Under the pieces are notes generated by a model. It ran no database searches, was not told the origin of the DNA, and saw only the letters and a list, made by a program, of their open reading frames with translations. Of a stretch of 8,171 bases of DNA, positions 1 to 7,300 are shown piece by piece (positions within the stretch are counted from its first letter, which is position 1; each line of letters begins with the position of its first letter). The stretch comes from Candidatus Methanoperedentaceae archaeon (GTDB lineage Archaea > Halobacteriota > Methanosarcinia > Methanosarcinales > Methanoperedenaceae), in contig JACUTP010000075.1 of assembly GCA_014859785.1 (NCBI GenBank), positions 1-8,171 on the forward strand. The letters are read 5' to 3'. The position numbers and the translations under genes were made by a program.

Positions 1-301
1 GAGAACTGCTCTTCAAATTCCTGATGTGAATTTCGCCAAACGGACGAAGCGGTGATAATCCAGATGAATTCTGGAATATCCCTGTGTTCTCTGTGATAGA
101 AAATCCCTCACTAACGGAACATCTATTCACAACTCTATCACGAACACCAAAACCCAGGGGAGTCAATCCAGGAGAGGTTTCCAGTGTCTCCATGTCCTCT
201 TTAGCTAACATCCCTTTTCCCAGTGAACCAAAGAAATCAGGAGCAGGTCTGCCCTCTTCTTTCTTTTTCCGGTTCCTGTTAAAACTAGAATCTTCAATCA
301 T
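1..301 (-). CDS. Unrecognised protein, N-terminal part (runs off left edge)
   Basis: An ATG at 301-299 opens a frame that stays free of stops for 100 codons to the left edge of the window. It overlaps the stop of the FdhB-like gene by 8 nt, as the hdrA/mvhD junction upstream does, and has a GAGGTG ribosome site 7 nt before the ATG. The protein starts with a hydrophilic stretch rich in Lys, Arg and Glu (about residues 8-16). It continues as a Gly/Ser/Pro-rich sequence with a single Cys (about residue 62), no cysteine cluster, no membrane segment and no nucleotide-binding motif. I do not recognise a family. Its codons look more AT-rich (TTA, AGT, CGT) than those of the operon genes. It may therefore be a last, less related operon gene, or non-coding spacer that happens to lack stops. 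The GAGGTG also encodes Glu-Val of FdhB, so it may be fortuitous. Confidence 0.4.
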   Translation of the reverse strand, partial: MIEDSSFNRNRKKKEEGRPAPDFFGSLGKGMLAKEDMETLETSPGLTPLGFGVRDRVVNRCSVSEGFSITENTGIFQNSSGLSPLRPFGEIHIRNLKSSS

Positions 302-1445
302 TCAACTTCACCTCGAAATACGGTGGTTTTCGCATATCCATTCCAGGCTCGTATCCAAGCTCATCCTGCACAGGGTTTGCAAACCGCCTGTAAAGCCGTG
401 TCAGCGGAATATCAGCAGGGCACACATCAGTACACTGCCCGCACCCGATACATGAATCCGCAAGATGCAGGAAGCGGGTTAAATGGAACATCGACATCTT
501 ATAACCGTCAGCACGCGAGTGGTATTGCGTGCATTTTGAAACCTCACCGCATGAGCACGTGGGACACACGGTCTTGCACGCGCCGCAGTCAATGCAGTTC
601 TCAAGCTCTTTCCTGAAAAGCGCAAGCCTGTCATCAACAGGTTCGAAGACCTTATCCTTCCACTTCCCTGCAAGGTCTTCCATAACGCCTTTAATCTTGC
701 CGCGGATTGCAATTCCCTTCGCCTCTGGTTCTTTTACCTCAACCATTCCGGCATCAATGGCATTCTGCAACAGTTTTGCGCCCTTTTCGGAATTCACCTC
801 AACGAACGTGGCGCGACCTGCAAGGTCGCCTGTCACGCCCCAGTTACCGCAGGCAAGGTCAGCGTTAGCCGGTATCTTGATGGCGCAGTACCGGCAGCTT
901 TCACGCCGCCCGTATCCTTTTTCCTCAAGCTCGTCAATGGTTATGCCGTGTTCCTGCCCGTCCTTTGTCTTAAATATCAGCTTACCCTTCTCGATTTCCT
1001 CACCCTCCACGTCATCGGGCTTGATATTGTAAACGGTTTCAAGCATCTCACGGGTCACGGCAGGGTGCATTGAGCCTCCGCAGTTGAGTCCTATAATGAA
1101 GGTATTATCAAGGTTAACGGCATTGCGCTTTCCCTGCTCGATAATGGCACGCACATCACATCCTTTTCCCGGCACCGCAATTCTCATACCCTTATCAGCA
1201 ATGAGTTTTGCAAAGTTGCTCGGTACGGAATGCAGCGAACCTGCAGAATTCAAAACCTCGTCCACGTCTGATGTAATAACAGGCACTGCTTCAAACTCGT
1301 TAATCTTCTTCAATACAACAACTGCATCCACGAGTTTCTTATCAAGCGCAGCAGCAAGTACTGATGTTACAAGACCGCCTGAACCCCCGCGCTTCCTGAC
1401 CTCCTCGTTTATAGACCAGCCAACAAACACATTACCTTTTTCCAT
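294..1445 (-). CDS. fdhB: FdhB/FrhB-family F420 oxidoreductase subunit with C-terminal iron-sulfur motifs
   Basis: A 383-residue protein of the coenzyme F420 hydrogenase/formate dehydrogenase beta family. Members carry FAD and move hydride between F420 and iron-sulfur clusters. The N-terminal domain shows the family's glycine motif (GGSGGLVTSVL, 20-30), Cys96 (GKGCD), Cys122 (NCGG) and CRYC (184-187) with Cys199, the usual cluster region. The C-terminal part has a Cys-rich stretch (C284, C287, C290, C294, C297, C299, C305) and a canonical CIGCGQC...C ferredoxin motif (C332, C335, C338, C342). This build and length fit methanogen FdhB rather than the shorter FrhB. No FdhA or hydrogenase gene is in the window; instead mvhD and hdrA lie directly upstream. 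I infer that it connects F420 to the Hdr complex. Its direction in vivo and its electron partner are not shown. The ATG at 1445 is preferred over the GTG at 1448. Confidence 0.88.
   Translation of the reverse strand: MEKGNVFVGWSINEEVRKRGGSGGLVTSVLAAALDKKLVDAVVVLKKINEFEAVPVITSDVDEVLNSAGSLHSVPSNFAKLIADKGMRIAVPGKGCDVRAIIEQGKRNAVNLDNTFIIGLNCGGSMHPAVTREMLETVYNIKPDDVEGEEIEKGKLIFKTKDGQEHGITIDELEEKGYGRRESCRYCAIKIPANADLACGNWGVTGDLAGRATFVEVNSEKGAKLLQNAIDAGMVEVKEPEAKGIAIRGKIKGVMEDLAGKWKDKVFEPVDDRLALFRKELENCIDCGACKTVCPTCSCGEVSKCTQYHSRADGYKMSMFHLTRFLHLADSCIGCGQCTDVCPADIPLTRLYRRFANPVQDELGYEPGMDMRKPPYFEVKLND
309..314 (-). promoter_or_regulatory. Ribosome binding site GAGGTG of the left-edge frame
   Basis: On the minus strand GAGGTG lies 7 nt before the ATG at 301. 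The same hexamer stands 5 nt before the HdrA fusion and the first mvhD, so it is the usual site in this operon. It is the main reason to place a start here. It lies inside the last codons of fdhB, so chance is possible. Confidence 0.4.
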
Positions 1446-1891
1446 CACGCCACCCCCTCAGGTTTAAGTGGGCTCGGTCCTATTTTTTTGACTTCCTCTG
1501 TAACATCACGGATGAAATTGGCAAACTTCTCACCTTCGCTTGCAGAAATCCAGTTAAGGTAAAGCCGCTCCTTCTCAAGTCCCAGCTCCCTGACAACATC
1601 CTCAAGGAACTTATACTTTATTTTTGTCTTGTCGTTGCCGTTTACATAGTGGCAGTCACCTATATGGCATCCTGTCACAAGCACGGCATCAGCGCCTTCA
1701 AGGAACGCGTTGAAAACATGAATCGGGTCAATCCTTCCGGAACACATGACGCGGATAATCCTTGCAGTCGGTGGCTGCTGGAACCGTCCCATTCCTGCGC
1801 TATCCGCACCGCCGTAACTGCACCAGTTACAGCAGAAGGCTACAATCTTTGGTTCCCATTTGCCTGTATCAGGGGTTGCATCCGGACTCAT
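1445..1891 (-). CDS. mvhD: MvhD-type [2Fe-2S] electron adaptor, second copy
   Basis: A 148-residue MvhD-family protein. In methanogens MvhD carries a [2Fe-2S] cluster and hands electrons from the hydrogenase MvhAG, or from formate dehydrogenase, to the N-terminal side of HdrA. The family cysteines are present: FCCNWC (C20, C21, C24), VMC (C50) and GCHIGDC (C75, C80). The conserved WISASEG box follows near residues 117-123. By eye it matches the other MvhD in the window at roughly half of positions, with an N-terminal extension of about 8 residues. Its ATG overlaps the hdrA stop in an ATGA, and a G-run (GGGGG) sits ahead of it. Placed between hdrA and fdhB, it is the natural bridge from the F420 subunit to HdrA. 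No hydrogenase subunits accompany it. Confidence 0.93.
   Translation of the reverse strand: MSPDATPDTGKWEPKIVAFCCNWCSYGGADSAGMGRFQQPPTARIIRVMCSGRIDPIHVFNAFLEGADAVLVTGCHIGDCHYVNGNDKTKIKYKFLEDVVRELGLEKERLYLNWISASEGEKFANFIRDVTEEVKKIGPSPLKPEGVA
1451..1459 (-). promoter_or_regulatory. Ribosome binding site deciding the fdhB start
   Basis: The minus strand reads GAGGGGGTG, then GC, then GTGATG. Two starts are possible. From the GGTG end, the ATG at 1445 is 5 nt away, the same spacing as for the HdrA fusion and the first mvhD, while the GTG at 1448 is only 2 nt away. I therefore prefer ATG, which overlaps the mvhD stop by one base (TGATG). Confidence 0.5.
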
Positions 1892-3978
1892 GTCTGTTCC
1901 CCCATATCTTCGGAAGATTCATCCACGTATCCCCCCGCAGGGGATACGTGTGTTCCCGCTCCAGATGGGTAATCTGGGCTGGCCACCTCCTCGAACCTGA
2001 ACACGTTCTTAACCTGCGCAATAACCTGGTTATTCTTGAAATGATCCTGTTCAAGCGCTCCTGTCGGGCATGCTGCTACGCATGTCCCGCATCCTTTGCA
2101 GAGTGCTTTCATAACATTTGCCTTGCCAGCCTGTTCATCCATCTTAATAGCCTGGAACGGGCACATCGGAATGCATACTTCGCATCCGACGCATACATCA
2201 GGATTTACAACCGCTGTAATGCCTTCCGTGATTGCTTTTTTGTTCTTCAATAAAATAGTGGCACGGCCTGCGCAGGCGCTTCCCTGGGATACCGCATACG
2301 GGATATCCTTTGGACCTGATGCAACGCCAGCAAGGTAAACCCCGTCTATTGTGGTATCAACAGGACGGAGTTTCGGGTGGGCTTCCATCAGGAAACCGTC
2401 AGTTGCTTTTGAAAGCTTGAGAAGCTGCTGTAACCTGTTTATACCTTCATTTGGCACAACACCTGTCCCCAGGACAAGCAGGTCAAACTCAAGATTCCGC
2501 ATCTCGCCCGCGAGTGTATCCTCGACTCTCACCCTGATGTTGCCGGTTTCAGGGTCTTCTTTTACCTCAACAGGTCTTCCCCTCAGGAACTTGACACCGA
2601 GATTCCGCGCCCTGTTGTACGATTCCTCGTATGCCCTGAATGGTGTCCTGATATCAATGTACATGACAGTATGGTCTGTCTCAGGGCGCTTTTCCTTGAG
2701 GAGCTGGGCGTTCTTGATTGTGTACATACAGCACACACCAGAACAGTAGATGTTTGTCTCTTTATCCCTTGAACCAACGCAGTTCACGAATCCAACCCTG
2801 ATTGGCTCCTTGCAGTCAGACGGACGGACGATATGCCCGCCTGTTGGTCCTGCTGCATTAAGAAGCCTCTCGAATTCCATAGCAGTGATAATATTATCAT
2901 ATTTCCCGTAACCGTAATCAGCCCTTGGCGCAGGGTCGTATGTCTTGAACCCGACAGCGCCGATAATCACACCTACTTCAACTTCACTATACGCGGATTC
3001 CTGCTCATATTCAATGGCATTGCTCTCACACGCCTTGGCGCAGGCTTTACAGTTGATGCAGTTATCGTTATCAAGTACAGCACGCAGGGGTACAGCCTGC
3101 GGGAACGGGACATAAATGGCTTTACGGGTTCCGAATCCCTCATTAAAGTCATAAGGCACTTCCACTGGACAGACCTCGCTGCACTTGGCGCATCCTGTGC
3201 ACTTACCAACATCAAGATACCTTGGCTTGTGCTCGATTTTCACTTTGAAATTGCCCACATACCCGTCCACTTCCTGCACTTCGGAATAACTCATAATCTC
3301 GATATTCTTGTTACGCGCCACTTCCACCATCTTGGGACCAAGGATACAGATGGAGCAGTCGTTTGTGGGGAATACCTTATCAAACCGCGCCATCCGTCCG
3401 CCGATTGACGGCTCCTTTTCAACGAGGTATACCTTGAAACCCATATCCGCAAGGTCAAGTGCTGCCTGCATACCTGCAACACCTGCGCCAACCACAAGGG
3501 CTTTATCTATAACGGGAACTTCACTGGCTTGCAGCGGCTCAAGCAGTTTTGCCCTTTCAATACCCATGCGGACCAGGTCTTTGGCTTTCTCGGTGGCTTT
3601 TTCCTTCTCCCACATGTGTATCCATGAGCAGTGGTCTCTGATATTCACGAATTCAAGGAAGTACTGGTTAAGACCCATCTCTTCGATACATGCACGGAAT
3701 GTTGGCTCGTGGGTTTTTGGTGAGCATGCCGCCACAACAACGCGGTTGAGGTTGTGTTCTTTTATCTTTTGCTGGATGTCAGCCTGTCCGGAATCCGAAC
3801 AGGTGAACTTGTTCACAGAGGTGACAAGTACGCCAGGAAGCGCGGCAGCGTAATCTGCCACTGCATGGGTATCAACAACACCCCCTATATTCACTCCGCA
3901 TTCACATACAAAGACGCCGACCCGCTTATCTTCATCTGGACTGGCATCTTTATTTACAGTATCTGAAACCTCATTCAT
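1888..3978 (-). CDS. hdrA: Heterodisulfide reductase subunit A, full-length
   Basis: A 696-residue HdrA, the flavin subunit that splits (bifurcates) electrons in Hdr complexes. All expected parts are visible in order: an N-terminal Cys domain (CECG at C25/C27, C60, C85); the FAD-binding glycine motif VVGAGVAGMQ (162-171); the FPTNDC box (203-208); an inserted double ferredoxin (C260, C263, C266, C270 and C307, C310, C313, C317); the HdrA signature C400...C412...C416-C417; and a C-terminal double ferredoxin (C596, C599, C602, C606 and C627, C630, C633, C637). The length is near that usual for the family. Odd points are an acidic N-terminal extension of about 18 residues and a 30-residue Gly/Ser/Pro/acidic tail after residue 664 that looks outside the domain. 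The ATG overlaps the upstream mvhD stop by 8 nt; GGAAGTG lies 7 nt before it. It is flanked by two mvhD genes and is probably the partner of the downstream MvhD-FdhB pair. Confidence 0.96.
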   Translation of the reverse strand: MNEVSDTVNKDASPDEDKRVGVFVCECGVNIGGVVDTHAVADYAAALPGVLVTSVNKFTCSDSGQADIQQKIKEHNLNRVVVAACSPKTHEPTFRACIEEMGLNQYFLEFVNIRDHCSWIHMWEKEKATEKAKDLVRMGIERAKLLEPLQASEVPVIDKALVVGAGVAGMQAALDLADMGFKVYLVEKEPSIGGRMARFDKVFPTNDCSICILGPKMVEVARNKNIEIMSYSEVQEVDGYVGNFKVKIEHKPRYLDVGKCTGCAKCSEVCPVEVPYDFNEGFGTRKAIYVPFPQAVPLRAVLDNDNCINCKACAKACESNAIEYEQESAYSEVEVGVIIGAVGFKTYDPAPRADYGYGKYDNIITAMEFERLLNAAGPTGGHIVRPSDCKEPIRVGFVNCVGSRDKETNIYCSGVCCMYTIKNAQLLKEKRPETDHTVMYIDIRTPFRAYEESYNRARNLGVKFLRGRPVEVKEDPETGNIRVRVEDTLAGEMRNLEFDLLVLGTGVVPNEGINRLQQLLKLSKATDGFLMEAHPKLRPVDTTIDGVYLAGVASGPKDIPYAVSQGSACAGRATILLKNKKAITEGITAVVNPDVCVGCEVCIPMCPFQAIKMDEQAGKANVMKALCKGCGTCVAACPTGALEQDHFKNNQVIAQVKNVFRFEEVASPDYPSGAGTHVSPAGGYVDESSEDMGEQT
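1906..1918 (-). repeat. Small inverted repeat ATCTT-N3-AAGAT
   Basis: The 13 bases form an odd palindrome, ATCTTC with GAAGAT around one central base; as RNA this is a 5-bp stem with a 3-nt loop. It lies 15 nt before the second mvhD start and 5 nt from the large hairpin. On its own it is near chance level; its position is what matters. Confidence 0.5.
1924..1950 (-). repeat. Perfect 11-bp hairpin inside the 3' end of hdrA
   Basis: CACGTATCCCC at 1924-1934 is the exact reverse complement of GGGGATACGTG at 1940-1950, with a 5-nt loop at 1935-1939. The transcript would fold into a GC-rich stem in the codons for the hdrA tail, 33 nt before the second mvhD start. No T-run follows on the minus strand, so it is not a simple terminator. 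It could tune translation or transcript stability at the hdrA/mvhD boundary, or be a remnant of a small palindromic repeat. The base pairing is seen; any function is inference. Confidence 0.75.
1961..1977 (-). repeat. Small inverted repeat CCAGAT-N5-ATCTGG
   Basis: CCAGAT at 1961-1966 pairs exactly with ATCTGG at 1972-1977 across a 5-nt loop. It stands 10 nt from the 11-bp hairpin and, with the small repeat at 1906-1918, gives three stems in a row over about 72 nt of the hdrA 3' end. Alone it would not be significant. Confidence 0.5.
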
Positions 3979-4393
3979 TTTCTTTCACTTCCTTGACCGG
4001 GTTCTCGCCCAGGTTCCTGATTTCTTCAGTAAAATCCTTAATAACTTCTGAGAATCGCAATCCTTCGCTTGCTGATATCCACTCAAGCCTGAGCCTTCCG
4101 CCAAACCCGAGTTTTTCCAGTGCTTTTTTGGTATTGTTAATCCTGGCCTCTGCGTTCCTGTTGCCGTCTATGTAATGGCAGTCGCCGATATGACACCCTG
4201 CCACAAGTACGCCGTCTGCCCCGTCTTTTAACGCTTTCAGGATAAATGACGGCTCAACCCTGCTTGAACACATGACCCTTAAAATCTTGACAGTTGCAGG
4301 ATACTGGAACCTGCTAACTCCTGCAAGGTCAGCCCCTGCATACGAGCACCAGTTACAGGCAAATGCCAGGATATTCGGCTCCCACTCACTCAT
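3971..4393 (-). CDS. mvhD: MvhD-type [2Fe-2S] electron adaptor, first copy
   Basis: A 140-residue MvhD-family adaptor, a usual length for a stand-alone MvhD. It has CNWC (C13, C16), VMC (C42) and GCHIGDC (C67, C72), followed by a WISASEG box near residues 104-110, and no other domain. The family sits between an electron donor and the N-terminal domain of HdrA. Here it lies between the HdrA fusion and the full-length HdrA, so it could serve either, or join the two. Its ATG overlaps the stop of the HdrA fusion in an ATGA, with GAGGTG 5 nt upstream. Compared with the second copy it lacks the N-terminal extension and the extra Cys next to CNWC. The order hdrA-mvhD occurs twice in a row, which suggests tandem duplication of the pair followed by divergence. 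Confidence 0.93.
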   Translation of the reverse strand: MSEWEPNILAFACNWCSYAGADLAGVSRFQYPATVKILRVMCSSRVEPSFILKALKDGADGVLVAGCHIGDCHYIDGNRNAEARINNTKKALEKLGFGGRLRLEWISASEGLRFSEVIKDFTEEIRNLGENPVKEVKENE

Positions 4394-7300
4394 ACGCTCA
4401 CCTCTACGACCCTTTCATCCACGGAAATACTTTTAATACCCTCTTCAAAGGCATCTATTGCCTCGCCTATTTCTTCCCGTGAGAAATGCTGGGCTGTTAT
4501 GGCTCCTGCTGGACAGGCGGCTGCACACGAACCGCAGCCCTTGCATGCCGCGGGATTGATGCGCGATTTCATTGCGGTATAGCTTACCTCTTCTGCCGTG
4601 ACAGTTATTTCTTCAAGTGCTGGCGCATTATAAGGGCACATGGTTATGCAGGTTCCGCACCCTATGCATTGTGCCTCTTCCACTACGGATATTGCGGCTT
4701 CGGTCTCGATAAAATCACGTGAGAGGATGGTGCATGCACGTGATGCGGCAGCACTTGCCTGTGAAATTGCCTCTTCCATGAGTTTCGGAGCCTGCGCACT
4801 CCCGCAGATGAACACCCCGTCGGTTGCAAATTCCACAGGTCGCAGTTTGGGGTGTGCCTCAAGGAAGAAACCGTTCTTATCAAGGGGAACCTTGAAAAGC
4901 TGGTTAATCACAGGATTATCTTCAGCAGAAATGAGCGGGGTACTCAGCACCACAAGGTCGCTTCCAATCTCGATGTCCTCATTTAGCATGACATCATGCA
5001 CAACCACGGCGCCGTCCTTGACCTGAGGCGGTGCATCCTTATCGTATTGTATGAAGAGGACACCGAGTTCCCTTGCTGTCTCGTACAGTTTCTCGGTGAC
5101 ACCGTATGTCCTGATATCCCTGTATAGCACAAACACGTTTGCCTTGATGTTTGCCTTCTTTATCCGTATGGCGTTCCTGGCAGCATCCACGCAGCATGTG
5201 CGCCCGCAGTATTCCCTCTCCGGGCTCCTGGCGCCAGCGCATTGTATCATCGTAATATTATTCGCACTAAGGTTTTCAGCGAGCATTTTCTCAAGCTGTG
5301 CCTGCGTTACAACGCGGCTGTTGCTTCCGTAGTCGAAAAGCCCCACAGGCTCAAGGTTGCGTGCGCCAGTTGCGATAACAGCAGCCCCGAAATCAAGAAG
5401 TGTTTCCTGCCCCCCTGAAAGCACCGTGCCCTTGAAATTGCCAAGATGCCCTTCCACATCAACGAGTGTTGCCTCGTTCATTACAGTGATTTTATTGTTA
5501 CCATATATTCGTCTGGTAAGGTCAGAAATTATCTCAGATGGCTTCTTGCCGTCATGCATCCCTGTCATGTCATTTAGCATGCCGCCGAGTTCCTTTTCCT
5601 TCTCGACAAGTGTTACTTCATAACCGTTATTTGCAATATCAAGCGCCGCAGTCATGCCAGCCACACCGCCGCCGAGAACCATTGCCTTGTTGATAAGTGA
5701 AACTTTCTGCCTGTAAAGTGGCTGGAAAAATGCTGATTTTGCAACTGCCATCCTCACAATGGATTTGGCTTTTTCAGTGGCTTTTTCCTTTTCCTTCATA
5801 TGCACCCATGAGCAATGCTCCCTGATATTGGCAAGCTCGAAAAGGTAAGGGTTAAGCCCTGCCTCGCGGCATGTATTCTGGAACAGGGGCTCGTGTGTGC
5901 GCGGGGTGCATGAGGCTACAACCACGCGGTTCAGGTTATTTTCGGCGATTGCGTCTTTTATTACACCCTGCGAATCTGACGCACACGCATACAGCATTTC
6001 CTGTGCGTGAGTTACATCTGGCAGTGTCTTTGCATACTCTACCACTTCGGGAACGTTCACAACACTTCCGATATTAGTTCCGCAGTGGCATACGAATACG
6101 CCGGTTCTCTGCCCGTTATGCAGCGGTTTTTCTTCCGGGAACTGCCTTTCCTTAATCAGTGTCCCGCGCTCGCCAGAAAGCAGCGCCGCCGCTTTTGATG
6201 CTGCTGCGCTTGCCTGCGCCACGGTATCTGGAATATCCTTTGGACCCTGCGCCACGCCGCAGACATACACACCCTGAACACTTGTTTCAACAGGAGCCTC
6301 AATGCTTGTTGCAATATTCCCGAACTCATCAAGGGCAATGCCTGACGATTCAGCAATAGTGCGGGTTGAATCGGATGGGTCAAGCCCTATGGAGAGAATA
6401 ACCATATCCAGGTTTTCAGATTTCACTTCGCCTGTTTTGAAATCCTCGTATTTTACGGACAAAGAGTTGTCTGCACCCACAATCACTTCAGGCGGGCGTG
6501 AATTCGCGTATTTGATGCCGTACTCACGCTGCGCGCGGTTGTAGAATTCCTCGAAATTCTTCCCGAATGCCCTTATGTCTATGTTGAATATCGTAATATC
6601 AAGTTCGGGGTCGTGCTCTTTTGCGATTATGGCTTCTTTTGTAGCATACATGCAGCAAACAGATGAGCAGTATTTCCTGTTGATGCGCGGGTTTCGTGAG
6701 CCGACACACTGGATAAAGCCTATTTTCTTCGGGACTTCGCCGTTTGAAGGTTTTGTGACATGCCCCTGCGTTGGACCGCTTGCGCTGAGCAGTCTCTCTA
6801 ACTGGAGGGATGTGATAACATCAGGATGGTCGAACCTGTAATTTGTCAAAACTGAAGGGTCAAAAGGCTTGAAACCGGTTGCAAGAACGACAGAACCCAC
6901 GTTCAGTTCAATTTCCTCGTCTTTTGCCTCATAATCCACAGCCTCGACACCGCAGACTTTCTTGCAGTTCCCGCACTTGCCTTTTGTGAGGTATATGCAA
7001 TTGGCAGCATCAATGGTTGCAACCCTTGGTATTGCCTGGGCAAACGGTATGTAGATAGCTTTGCGCCTGCTCATACCTGCATTGTAATCGTCATCAACTT
7101 TTTTCGGGCATTTCTCTGTACAGTTGCCGCACCCGGTACATTTTGCCTCATCAACGTAACGCGCCTTCCTGAGAACTTTTACCCTGAAATCCCCTGCCTC
7201 GCCTGTTATGGATTTGACATCAGAGTATGACAGGAGTTCAATGTTCGGGTGCCGTCCTGTCTCCACAAGCTTAGGTGATAAGATGCACATGGCACAGTCG

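Noticed and set aside
82..141. CTGTG direct repeat (82-95) and 8-bp inverted repeat (93-100 with 134-141)
   Set aside because: Short, with a 33-nt gap, and not linked to a T-run; too weak to call a terminator, repeat element or operator.
84..455. Plus-strand open frame of 123 codons at the left end
   Set aside because: It overlaps the fdhB 3' end on the opposite strand, its first codon is GTG with no clear ribosome site, and its product has no motif.
813..829. 7-bp stem (GCGACCT/AGGTCGC) with 3-nt loop
   Set aside because: It sits in a conserved part of fdhB, has no T-run or boundary nearby, and one such stem in 8 kb is expected by chance.
529..1032. Plus-strand open frame of 167 codons
   Set aside because: It lies antisense to the well-supported FdhB-like gene, has no recognisable domain and a Ser/Pro-rich composition typical of antisense frames.
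2833..3853. Two plus-strand open frames of 191 and 181 codons
   Set aside because: Both are fully antisense to the full-length HdrA, whose motifs are intact across the whole stretch; neither shows a protein motif.
6103..6177. Possible frameshift or assembly join between two hdrA genes
   Set aside because: The frame runs through the linker without stop, the linker is charged and plausible, and the second N-terminal domain begins without an obvious lost start or ribosome site; I treat it as a true fusion.
6951..6999. Altered spacing (CX7CX2CX3C) in the second inserted ferredoxin of the fusion's front half
   Set aside because: First seen as possible loss of a cluster, but all four Cys are present and I recall the same KGKCGNC-type spacing in many HdrA proteins, so it is a family variant.
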